Source: Paramoeba atlantica (lineage: Eukaryota; Discosea). Taken from it: a DNA stretch of 64,000 nucleotides. The DNA lies in NCBI GenBank assembly GCA_977017575.1, contig CDRNVI010000019.1:576630-640629 (forward strand), in the 5' to 3' direction. The notes beneath the pieces are model-generated. The model was not told the origin of the DNA and ran no database searches. It was given only the letters and a program-made list of their open reading frames with translations. The position numbers and the translations under genes were made by a program. Shown here piece by piece: positions 27,882-37,225 of this stretch; the stretch's first letter is position 1, and each line of letters opens with the position of its first letter.

Positions 27882-30800
27882 TTATAGACTGAATTCCTGC
27901 GTAGCGCCTTCTTCGTTTAGGTATTTCCGAAGGTGGGAATAAACTTCTAGACCATTTAATTCCTGCACCAGTAGTTTAAATTCCTGTTCAACCCCCTGCC
28001 GGTCTAGTAAGGCGGCATCTGCTATCGCATGGATCAGACTTTGCGTGTTGCGATGTAAAGAACCTCCGGACAGAACAGGCAAGCATTGGAAGCATTCTTC
28101 TCGTATAATATTCGTCTGCACGTACGTGTTGTGTTTTCTTTTGATCGCGTCGTTGATTAGTTGGATGCATTTTTTAGACCTATTGCTCTGCGAAAGCTCG
28201 TGTATTACGGTTAAGTCATAGTATACCTCGCCGTTGTTCCAATAAATAACGAGATCCGGTCCGGATCGGCATAGCCGTCTTCCAGTGCAAACTTTCTGAT
28301 GAGTTACGTGATTGCTTGGACTAATTATATCTCCGCACTGCAGACATTTCCATGACGAGAAAGCTCTGGGTTCCTTTTCACATGGCAATCCAGCTTTGTG
28401 GCATAGTCGCTGTAGAAATGTAACAAGTGCATTGTGCTTCGCCGTTGAATTGAATCCTGAGCATTGAACGCATCCTGGGATATGTGACAGAGCATTCCGA
28501 TTGTCGAGAACAATGCCACATCCCGGGCAAAGAAGGTTGGTCGGAAGATTTTGATGTTGAGCATTTAGCCTAGGCATAACCGCAAGCTTAAATAGGTGTG
28601 ACGGTATACTTCGTACATGTGACGTGAGCCAGTCGTTGTTGCCTTTGAAAGAAGTGGCTTGAAGTATGGGCTTAAGTTCGGGATTTAGAAGCAATTCTTT
28701 CCAATCCTTTTCATGTTGAATCACGTTGGATGTTTCGTCGTCAACAGGTGTAATTTTTAGACTAGATTTCTTTGGAATGCATTTGTGTGCAGCTGTGGTG
28801 TTTGTTACAGTCCGAGCTGAAGAAGATCTTTGGCGCTCAAGAACTGAAAAACGCGAAGCAGCGTACGCATTCGCTCTATTGGGATTACTGGCTGTTAATC
28901 CGATACCCCCTTTTTTGAATGGAAGACGGATGATTTTCTTTTGATTTGATGATAACGGCCCGAACCAGGCTTCCACGACATCCTCGACTTTTTGATCAAA
29001 CTCCGCAGTAGCAGTGTCTGTGGTGTCCGCTTCGTGAACGCGCATGAGGTATTGCAGTCTAATGTTTACGCATTTAGACAGCAGCAGAAGAGAAATATTA
29101 TTTATACCCATTTTCTTTAGCCGCCTAAACCCGTCATCATGTTTGTTTACCTGTCGAAGGAGCCTTTCACTAATCGACTCGTTTTCACCTATGTGAGCAC
29201 CCAGTATCTTAATGGCATCGGATTCTGTTTTAAGACCTTGCTGTTGAAGAGACCATGGTATGGAGTTTCCTGACATTCCCTGAAACCACACACACTTCGT
29301 CTCGGCGAGACTCACCCGTTTCTGCTTGAGAAGATCTCTAAGTCGGAAAAACACCGTTTCTAATTCGTTAGGGTCTCGCGAAACCAGAGTTATATCGTCG
29401 ATGTAAGCGTTGATTTCTACACCAGGGAATTCCATGGCCAACGTTTCAAGGATCGGCTGACAAAATACACAAAAGTATAGACTTGCTAAGGCAGAACCTT
29501 GTCGTACTCCAGCGGAACTCGGTATAATGCTCGCTAAATTGCCATCAGAACCGAAATACAGCAGGTCAGAGGGTTCGGAGTATTCGGCGGTGAAGAACCT
29601 CTGGAAAGGTTTGAGTGTTGCAAATGCAAAGACGCTTTTGGCCATTTCGGTCCTTGAAGGGGTGTTAAATGCATTCCTCATGTCGACAGATAGAATCGTG
29701 TGACCGTCTCGATATCGGTCGCGTAGCTTGTGGACGATTCTTTCACACCCCGCCTGCGAAAACACCCCCTGTTGCATTGGAGAGAAAAGGGGTTCCAGCG
29801 TTTTTTCATACCTCTGCAGCAATATCAGGCCGGCTAGCTTACCAAATATTTCGCCAATCGCTACAGGCCGAACTCCTCCGTCGGGTTTTGCTATTGCAAC
29901 CAGACGGGCCCGATTAAGTCTTTGCATCACTTGGCGTGAAAGAAATCCGTTGATCAGGTCCCCCATCATGTGACACATACTCCCACAACATGGCTCGTCG
30001 TCAACCAGTAGTCTAATAACACTATCCGTTGTTCCTGTGGGACCCGGGCTGACGCCTTTCGCCAACCGTTTGCTGGCGCTGCGAATTTCGATCGGCGAAA
30101 CTGCAGCTATGATGGGTGCATCTTCGGGTGCGTCAAATTTGCTGTTTTGTTCCGGATGCAGGTCTCGCAGCTTTTGTATGGTTTCTTGGTCTGTAAGTGA
30201 CTTATTCTGAAACGAACGATCAAGTACTTTACATGCTTTGGAAACGCAGCCTTCTAAGGCAAGACGTGTTACTCTCTTGATGGCTCTTCGGTCCTCTTTC
30301 GCTACTACTTCTTCTTCCACCTTGTCGTCATTAAACGGGTCTCGTAGAGGTCTTCGGCGTCTTTGTCTGACACTGGATTGACGGACCTCTGCAAGAGACA
30401 GTTTCATAGCAGACAGAACTTGGTTCCATATTTTGTTCCTTTGCGGATAGTCGCTTTGTTGGTACGGTTGCATAATGTCTCGATATATGGCAAGTATTCG
30501 CGGAATGAAGTCTGGACTAATTGTTTTGGCCGTGGGAATCGGAAGGTGGTCAACGTCGTCGCCTTTCCAGTCACTCACATTGAAACCTAAACTGTTGAAT
30601 GTGGTATCTTCGTGTGATTGTTCGTCGCTTTCATCCAACACTGGCGGCGTTATGTGCCACCGTAGGTGAAAGATCCGTACGTTTTCTTGAGGCGGAAGGA
30701 AGCCGACGAAATATTCGCTTGCATGATGGCCTTTGATACCTCTGTACCGAAGAGTGATCTTCTTCTTGTTAGCTCTGCAATTTGTTTTTGTAACGACACC

Positions 30801-31132
30801 CTCCGATATGTTGATTTTCGTTTGCCTGTCGAAAGTCCAAGCGATAGTGCACGTCGCTCCTTTTTTTATGTGAGATAGTGATTGGATGATGTCATTGGAG
30901 GTGATGGGGAACTCTGTTTCCGGTTTTATGGCTCCGATAATGTTCTCGAAGACTTCGCCATTTATTCCATCGCAAAATGTGATCGCGGAACCTCTCTGTA
31001 TTTCGTCAGCTATGTCCACAGGAATTGGTGGTAGTGGGGTTTCAAGGGCTGCGCCGCGAGTCGGAGACTCACAGTCGTGAAATTCAACATCTTTGTCTAT
31101 AGACTCTTCTGCTCCTGTGCTCTTTTCTTTTT
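27882..31132 (-). pseudogene. RLE-type LINE polyprotein, group B (copy B6, 5'-truncated)
   Basis: An open frame of over 1050 codons but without an initiating ATG: the first recognisable residues near 31019 follow a GTG codon and the frame is open to the copy's truncated end. Domains (numbered from 31019) are an N-terminal beta-rich module (IKKGATCTIAWTFDR to FLPPQENVRIFHL) like that of group A, and RT with SPGPTGTTDSVIRLL, LSVDMRNAFNTP near 443, AGVRQGSALASLYF and AYIDDITLVS near 541. CPGCGIVL is near 830, then FNSTAKHNALVTFL, and the RLE GPDLVIYWNNGEVYYDLTVIHEL near 920 with IKRKHNTYV. The tail is QELNGLEVYSHLRKYL. Apart from the missing start it is undamaged. Confidence 0.88.
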
Positions 31133-31476
31133 TTTTTACAGACTATGCGATATGAAGGAACAATGGCAGGTCCATTAAAAACGTACTGTTGCATTTTTTT
31201 TTTTTTTTTTTTTTTTTTCAATCCGTATACTTTTATGTTTTTTTACGTGTACGCTTCGATTACCTTCACAAGATCTATTAATGAAAATAATTTTTTTTTT
31301 GCCACAACTCAAGTGGACAATACGCTACATACCTTTTGTTACTTCATCAAGTCGTAGTTTCTTAAATTCAATTTATAGAATGTTGTTTATACATAAAATA
31401 TCTTATAAAGAGGAAAAAATATAAATAAATAAATAGAGGAAATACTAAATAAAGAGGAAATATCTTATAAAATATC
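31133..31476. other. Short stacked fragments and AT-rich sequence
   Basis: No gene. Minus strand: a piece of about 60 bases (31135-31190) encoding QYVFNG, a motif of the VIPER RT, sits between two A-runs (31130s; 31195-31218). A plus-strand piece (GCCACAACTCAAGTGGACAA, 31301-31320) is the last codons of a group B ORF. 31380-31476 is AT-rich with a doubled ATCTTATAAAGAGGAAA-type motif. Confidence 0.55.
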
Positions 31477-31693
31477 TTTTTTTTTTTTTTTTTTATTCTA
31501 TTAGAATTTCCCTGAGTTGGTGATCTCAGGCTACTATTGAAAAGGGAATGTTATGGTCTTTCGGTTTTATATAACAATATCTTCATATAGTCGAACGTGT
31601 ACGAGCTGCCGTCATATGTTAAGAATTTGGGTTTTCTCAAATACCCGTAAATTTAGATTACAAATTTTACTTTAAAGAGACTTTAAATATATC

Positions 31694-34600
31694 TTATAGG
31701 CGCAATTCACTCATCCACTTCTCTGCTGGAATGTAGTCTCGGAGCTGCGACACTACCGTGTACGCTGACATTTTTTCGATTTCGAGCTGGAAAGCATTGC
31801 GCACGCTTTCATATTTAAGTTTCGCTCTTTGTGAGAGAGCCTTCAGCAACGCCTTAGTATCGTCATGTAGAAGGCCGCAATCTGTTGCAGCCAGACACTT
31901 AAACGAATCGCTATCGACACCCTTCTCAGTAACGTATTTCTTATATTTTCTGTCGGAGACCTGCTGCATAAGGGCAGAGCTGGTGTGTTTTGCGTAGCTT
32001 GAGCAGCACGTATGTACTATTGTGAAGTCGTAGAGTACCTCACCCATGTGAGGCCACATGATGGCCAGATCTGGACCTGAACGAATACGGCGTGCTTTGC
32101 AAGGATGTTGCGCGGCGACATCTGCTGAGATAGTGCACTTACATTTAGTGCAATGATACGAGGAGTAGATGCGGGGTTCGATCACGCTAGGAAGGCCTGC
32201 TTTTGAGCACAACTCTGAGAGATACCGGACGATATGTGAATGTTTGCGTGTGGAGTTCATCCCGGAGCATCGGGAGCATCCAGCAACGTGGGGAATAATG
32301 GTGGAGGGTGATTCTTGATTAGAACAGCCGGGGCATGTTACTTTGGCCGGTGCCTTAGGCAAGCCAATTCCTAAGCGCATCATGAGCGTATATCGGAATA
32401 GGTATGGGTTAACGTAGTTGCTGGTGTTTTCGAGGTGGATATTAGCCTCTTTAGTGCGTTTTATGATGTTCGCTGCGGTGGAGTCTTTCTGTATTTCTGT
32501 CAATTGTTTTTCGTGAGCTTGACTCATGATCTTCTTAAGCGATTTGCGGGCCTTTTCTGCGCGGCTCTGAATTTTAGCTTTGCTCTTGTCATTGCCTTGC
32601 GAATCTACCGGAGCTTTATTGGGTTCCAAGTGCTCTTCAATAGATTCTCGGGCTGCTGCGAAGTAGTGCTGCTGTTTCAGAGTGCAAGAAGTCAGTCCTA
32701 ATCCACCTAATTTTTGCGGGAGAGCTGCGAGCTTAAGTGCCTGGGCGTCCGCGCCGCACCATTTCTGCAAGACTTCGTGTACGTGGCTTTCAAAAGAATG
32801 TGCCAGACGCCGAGTGGCCTCCGGGCGGTGAACTCTCAGATGATAGTCTTGACGTGGAATTGTACATCGGCGAAGAATCGCGAGAGAAAGGTTACTGGGG
32901 CCCATGAGAAGTAAACGGCGGAAAAGGCATTTATGCTTACTGAGTTTGCGCAGGAGAAGATCCTCTACCACATTATCTTTCCCGATATAGGCTCCCAGAA
33001 TCTTGATCGAATCAGTGCAAAGCTTGACGCCTAGATTATGCAAAGAGAACGGTTCGTATGTGGTATTTTTCTGGAAAAATTCGCATTTCTGAAAGTTGAC
33101 GCGTAGATTGAGCTCGCCTGTGATTTCACGTAAGTGCAGGAACGCAGCTTCGAGTGACTGTACGTTTGTAGAGCTGAGAGTCACATCGTCTTGATATGCT
33201 CGTATTTTGACGTCGGGGTATAAGCTTGCGATCTCGCGAATGGGACCGTGTAAAAGTGCACAGAAGTACATGGAGGATAATGATGAGCCTTGTCGAATTC
33301 CTGACGAACTTTCGATGGTCGCGAAAAGAGCGTTGTGTGCGAAAAACAAAAGTTCGGATGAGAGGCCGTATTCAAGGTAAAACAGTCGCATAAAAGGTTT
33401 GAACACAGGATTCTCTAGTAGTGCTTGTGTTATGGCGTCGCGTCGTGGAGTGTTGTATGCGTTCGTGAAATCTACCGTAATCAATGCGCATCCATCCTCG
33501 TATTCTTGTAGTAGCTCATGCACTATTGATTCACATGCGCTCTTGTGGAGAACGCCCCGCTGCATAGGCGAAAAGTATTTTCGTAGTGCACATTCATGTC
33601 GCTCGAGTAAAATGGATCCGCAGATTTTTAGGATCGTCTCCCCCATGGCGACTGGCCGTATACCGTTTTGTGGCTTCGGAAGAGCAATAATTCGGCAACG
33701 AGTGAGACGCTTCCGCACGCTTACAGGCACGTCGCCATTGATAACGTCGCGAATCATATGGCATAATGAAAGGCATGCTTCTTCATCTTCAACAAGCAAA
33801 CGCATCATGCTCTCACTAAGCCCGCTTGGTCCCGGAGATGCCCCTCGCGCAAGTTTTTCGACTGCAAGGCGGAGTTCTGATTTATCTACAACGCCGATCC
33901 GTGGAAAGTCAGCTTCCGGAATTTCAATACTAGGCCCCTCGGGATGCAAATCGCGAAGTTTCTGTAATTTTTCATGCGCTGTAAGATTGGAGACCTTGTA
34001 AACGTTGTCGAGAATTCGAGTGGCTTTCCCGATGTTTCCAGCTCGAGCGGTCGTTAAAGCATTCTTGATCGAGCGACGGTCGACGCCAAGTTCTTCCCTT
34101 TGTTCTATGCTGAGTGTTTCGTTTTCCGATGGATCCGCTTGTTTGTTTATGTGTCCGACTCGTTGATTTTGCCGAGAAAGTTGACGAATAGTAGCGAGCG
34201 AGTCTCTTGGTGCGTTCAAAAATTTATGCCAGATAGCTGTTTTCTCAGAGTCAAGTTCTACCGATGGATACCCACGAAGTATGGCTCGGAAGATGGCGAC
34301 TACATGGATTGAAAAAGATGAATCAATGGGTACCATCGTGGGCAGCGGCTCGAGATCACTTTGACCATTTTCATCGCTAGACACGTTGTCGGCGTGTTCT
34401 TCTAAATTCCGCGTAATTGTTTCGACTTTGATCAGTTTCGTGGCTCGTATCGAACAGATTCTGATCCTGTTTGTGTGTGGAAGATAAAGAAAGCCACTGG
34501 GACCTTTGCTGCCTTGAGCTGGATTGTAAGAGATTTTGACTTTGACCATTCCTTTTCGTGAGGTCCTACCTACGACGATGCCTTTCGACGTGTAATTTAC

Positions 34601-35233
34601 CGTGTCTTGTCGGAAGCCCCACTCGATAACACATTCCGTGCCTTTGCCCCACTTTGCTACCATGTTGTGCACATGATCCGGTGCTTTGGAAAGAGCACTT
34701 CTGTTTGCCAGATCTGCTATGACCTCGTTATCGCTGTCAAGAGACATATCTTCGCTCTCGTCTTCGTAATGTTCCTCTTCCGAGTCAATATCCGGTGTTG
34801 TCTCTTGTTGTGGTTCTTGACGTGGCTGTTCGTCGAAAGATGTCAATCGAAAGGTCTTAGGCGTGATTTTGATTTTGATTTTGTCGCTGTGCGCACTGTT
34901 CTGTTCGCCGTGATCAGCCCAGTCTTTTGGCAGAGGTGTAGATCCGACGATTCGAATTCTTGGGGTTTTCTTTGGTTTGGACATTTCATGCGTAATTCGG
35001 CCATCTCCTGTGGTGAGATCGGGTAAGTCTGACGCCGTGTGATTTCCGGAGCGTTCCTTCATTCCCTCTTTCCGCGAAACTTGTAGAATCTTGATCATTG
35101 AGCCGTCTGAGGAAACCGTTGTTGTGCTCTTCTTTTCTTTGCCACGCTTTCCTTTTTCACGTGATTTCTCTGTTGTACGACTTGTCTTCAGGTCTGAATT
35201 TTTGCTCACGACTGAGCGGGAAGGGCGTGTCAT
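31694..35233 (-). CDS. RLE-type LINE polyprotein, group A (copy A3)
   Basis: 1179 aa from the ATG at 35231-35233; an in-frame Met further upstream would lie at the very start of the 5' UTR, and the MTRPSRS start matches MTRLSRT of copy A2. Beta-rich module KWGKGTECVIEWGFRQ to FLYLPHTNRIRICS. RT: SPGPSGLSESMMRLL, ITVDFTNAYNTP near 583, SGIRQGSSLSSMYF, AYQDDVTLSS near 678, KILGAYIG. Zinc block CPGCSNQE...H...C near 966, STRKHSHIVRYL, then the RLE RSGPDLAIMWPHMGEVLYDF with KYKKYV near 1050-1080 and tail MSAYTVVSQLRDYI. Clearly a sister of A2 yet diverged along its length, so the two are not copies from one burst. Confidence 0.92.
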   Translation of the reverse strand: MTRPSRSVVSKNSDLKTSRTTEKSREKGKRGKEKKSTTTVSSDGSMIKILQVSRKEGMKERSGNHTASDLPDLTTGDGRITHEMSKPKKTPRIRIVGSTPLPKDWADHGEQNSAHSDKIKIKITPKTFRLTSFDEQPRQEPQQETTPDIDSEEEHYEDESEDMSLDSDNEVIADLANRSALSKAPDHVHNMVAKWGKGTECVIEWGFRQDTVNYTSKGIVVGRTSRKGMVKVKISYNPAQGSKGPSGFLYLPHTNRIRICSIRATKLIKVETITRNLEEHADNVSSDENGQSDLEPLPTMVPIDSSFSIHVVAIFRAILRGYPSVELDSEKTAIWHKFLNAPRDSLATIRQLSRQNQRVGHINKQADPSENETLSIEQREELGVDRRSIKNALTTARAGNIGKATRILDNVYKVSNLTAHEKLQKLRDLHPEGPSIEIPEADFPRIGVVDKSELRLAVEKLARGASPGPSGLSESMMRLLVEDEEACLSLCHMIRDVINGDVPVSVRKRLTRCRIIALPKPQNGIRPVAMGETILKICGSILLERHECALRKYFSPMQRGVLHKSACESIVHELLQEYEDGCALITVDFTNAYNTPRRDAITQALLENPVFKPFMRLFYLEYGLSSELLFFAHNALFATIESSSGIRQGSSLSSMYFCALLHGPIREIASLYPDVKIRAYQDDVTLSSTNVQSLEAAFLHLREITGELNLRVNFQKCEFFQKNTTYEPFSLHNLGVKLCTDSIKILGAYIGKDNVVEDLLLRKLSKHKCLFRRLLLMGPSNLSLAILRRCTIPRQDYHLRVHRPEATRRLAHSFESHVHEVLQKWCGADAQALKLAALPQKLGGLGLTSCTLKQQHYFAAARESIEEHLEPNKAPVDSQGNDKSKAKIQSRAEKARKSLKKIMSQAHEKQLTEIQKDSTAANIIKRTKEANIHLENTSNYVNPYLFRYTLMMRLGIGLPKAPAKVTCPGCSNQESPSTIIPHVAGCSRCSGMNSTRKHSHIVRYLSELCSKAGLPSVIEPRIYSSYHCTKCKCTISADVAAQHPCKARRIRSGPDLAIMWPHMGEVLYDFTIVHTCCSSYAKHTSSALMQQVSDRKYKKYVTEKGVDSDSFKCLAATDCGLLHDDTKALLKALSQRAKLKYESVRNAFQLEIEKMSAYTVVSQLRDYIPAEKWMSELRL

Positions 35234-35260
35234 AACGATTGAGATAATAAGAAAATAAAT

Positions 35261-35296
35261 CAACAAGGTACAGAAACTGTATCTTTATCGTTAAAG
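35261..35296 (-). other. Spliced-leader sequence at LINE 5' end (copy A3)
   Basis: Complete 36-base leader ending TTGTTG, 27 bases before the ATG. The target DNA just outside (35297-35307, plus strand) reads TTTCTGTACTA and happens to resemble the leader core. Confidence 0.92.
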
Positions 35297-36410
35297 TTTC
35301 TGTACTACAGTTGGTGAAGGCAGTTACTTTTGCAGTGTTAGTTTTTAGCATGACGCTCCCTTCTGGATGTCGAAGTGTCGGGTTGCTGTTCTCGTGTTCT
35401 TTACTTTGTTGTACTAAATTCAACTGTTTGTTCCGTCGACTAAAAAAGCTGGACGAGAGGAGCGAGTTCTTGAATCGAATACGGCAGTTGGATTTCGAAT
35501 GTTTATCGACTTCTTTGCTGGCCATCCCATCGCTCGGTGGCATGTTTGGCGCTTCGCTGGATCTGTCTTGACATCTTGGGGAATGATTCATCGAACTCGT
35601 ATGATTTTTAGCAGAATTTAGTGGATCATGGAGGTCTGGAGCTGATAACGGTGTCAGAGGTGGCAGCGACGGCGGTGGCAACGGCGGTGGCAAATCTGGC
35701 GATTCAGGGCTCGGGCGTGTAGTTTGCGTCGTGATGATTGCTGAAAGTTGATGGCTCTCAGTTTGCATCGCCGTAACGCTGGCGCGGGCTTTCCGCGACA
35801 GCGCATGCATGCTCGATTGCGTAAAGGGTGTGACCTGCACCAGTGCAGCTGGAGTGGACGGCGGAGCAAGTAAAGGTGGCGGCGCAGCGCAATGGGACGG
35901 CTGCGGCTGTGGCGGCAAGAGGATGGTGGCGGCAAGAGGCTGTGGCGGCAGGGTCTCAGGAGCTTTCTTTTTTTGCCGCGAAGGTGGCGATCGCTGCGGC
36001 GGCGGCGGCGACTGTTGCGGTGTTGTGGTCGCTGGAGGCTCTGGACTGTTGCGGTGGTGGAGGCGCTGGTGGTCTGAGCACGTGGAGGGTGTGACCTGCA
36101 CCAGTGCAGCGGGAGGCGGCAGCGGCGGCGCAATGGGGGGGAACGGAGGGGCAGCGGGAGAGCAGACGTCGCAGAGAGGCAACGCAGCAGATTGTATAAT
36201 CCGTGGCGGCGACTGTGGCAAATCCTCAGAAGGTTTCTTTTTTTGCCCCGAATGTGGCGATCGCTGCTGCAGCGGTGGCGAATGCTGCGGTGTTGTGGGC
36301 GGCAGCCCCACTTCAAGCGTTTTCTTCTTCCCTCGTCGGGACGGCGGCAGCGGTACAACCTCTGGAGCTACTCCAGTGTCCTTCGCCCTGCTCCGCGTGA
36401 ACATTCCCAT
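35297..36410 (-). pseudogene. LINE N-terminal fragment with proline-rich duplicated segment
   Basis: Starts at the ATG at 36408-36410 with MGMFTRSRAKDTGVAPEVVP. Close relatives start the ORF fragment at 43884 (MGVFTRSKAKESGVAPEI) and group C (MVTTRSKAK). A disordered Pro/Ser/Gln-rich region follows, containing a degenerate duplication of about 260 bp; its landmarks are ALVQVTP and PQRSPPSRQKKK/QQRSPHSGQKKK. Near the 3' side it becomes basic (FFSRRNKQLNL). It is cut by copy A3 before any RT domain. It is probably the ORF start of a group B or C LINE; which one cannot be told without its RT. Confidence 0.6.
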
Positions 36411-37184
36411 TAAGTAAAAGTAAGAAGTTGAATACAACACCTTGGACAAACTAGCGAACGAGGCAGCAGTCGAACTCGTGCGTGAACCAGTGAATCCCTC
36501 AACCACAGCGTGTAGAGTTATAAATTCTACGGCCGAATGCGGCCATAAGTGCCGTGATAAGGCCTCATGTCTACATTCCTGTTGTAAGCGGCATTTAGGA
36601 GTAGCGAAGGATAATGTCAACATTTCTTTGTCATAATAGTCGAACACTTAGCCACTTAGTCAGAAAGTGGTATATTATTATTATTATTATTAGGTCGACG
36701 ATGCTTCTTTTTCCGCCTCCCAAAACCAATGTCGTCCAGAGTTTCCAGAGTTTTTTTTTTTTTTTTTTTTTTTTTTGTGGGACTAGATCAGCTCCGACTT
36801 TGTCGTTAAATGAAAAAAAGGAACAAAAACAAAGGTCTTAACACAAACCCGTGGAGCGCATATATTATATACGCGCAGATTACTATCAAATGTTCACATT
36901 CTAATAAACTAAAATCCCTTTCTTTTTTTTTTTTTTTTTTTTTGCTTGAAGGACCTAATATATTCGTTGTCGTAATATAGTGCGTTGTCGCATTCGTTGG
37001 TACTTTCAAAGCTCTTTTTGCGATCGCTGAAAGGACCTAATATATTCGAAGGCAACTAATCAATCGTGTGGAAGGCAAACATTGCTTTCGCAAAGTAAAT
37101 AAAACCAACAAGGTACACCTTATACCTTATATCCCATACCGTAAACTTATAATAGCTATATTAATTATACTTTTTTTTTCCTCA
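36411..37184. other. Stacked 3'-UTR scraps and poly(A) tracts
   Basis: No gene. 36411-36750 is unidentified, with (TAT)n at 36671-36692. T runs (minus-strand poly(A)) occur at 36751-36776 and 36922-36943. 36944-37060 has two AAGGACCTAATATATTCG motifs and CGAAGGCAACTAATCAAT, matching the 3' UTR of copy A2 (22858-22906), so these are 5'-truncated group A tails. Confidence 0.65.
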
Positions 37185-37202
37185 AGTTTCTGTACCTTGT
37201 TG
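37185..37202 (+). other. Spliced-leader sequence, 3' 18 nt (copy A4)
   Basis: AGTTTCTGTACCTTGTTG followed by the T-rich 5' UTR and the ATG at 37226. It is the 3' half of the leader, so reverse transcription apparently stopped within it. Confidence 0.85.
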
Positions 37203-37225
37203 TTTTTATTTTTATTTTTACTCGT

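Larger units (their letters stand above)
27744..31132 (-). mobile_element. Group B LINE, nearly full-length copy B6
   Basis: The ORF region (27882-31132) is followed by a 3' UTR with two hairpins (27769-27793, 27819-27838) and poly(A) at 27744-27757. The 5' end lacks leader and ATG and begins directly after a short A-rich tract, so it is 5'-truncated. It is the most complete group B copy here and serves as reference for the fragments. Confidence 0.85.
31477..35296 (-). mobile_element. Group A LINE, full-length copy A3
   Basis: Leader (35261-35296), 27-base 5' UTR, open ORF (31694-35233), 3' UTR (31495-31693) and poly(A) (31477-31494). It interrupts a proline-rich LINE N-terminus (35297-36410). 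The other flank does not continue that gene and no target duplication is seen, suggesting loss of target DNA. Potentially active. Confidence 0.9.

Noticed and set aside
35809-36417. Gly-rich plus-strand ORF
   Set aside because: Antisense of the proline-rich LINE N-terminus; codons for Pro read as Gly-rich on the other strand.
36671-36692. (TAT)n as the tail of an S2-type SINE
   Set aside because: The adjacent sequence does not match the S2 body at 45694-45881, and no flanking duplication was found.
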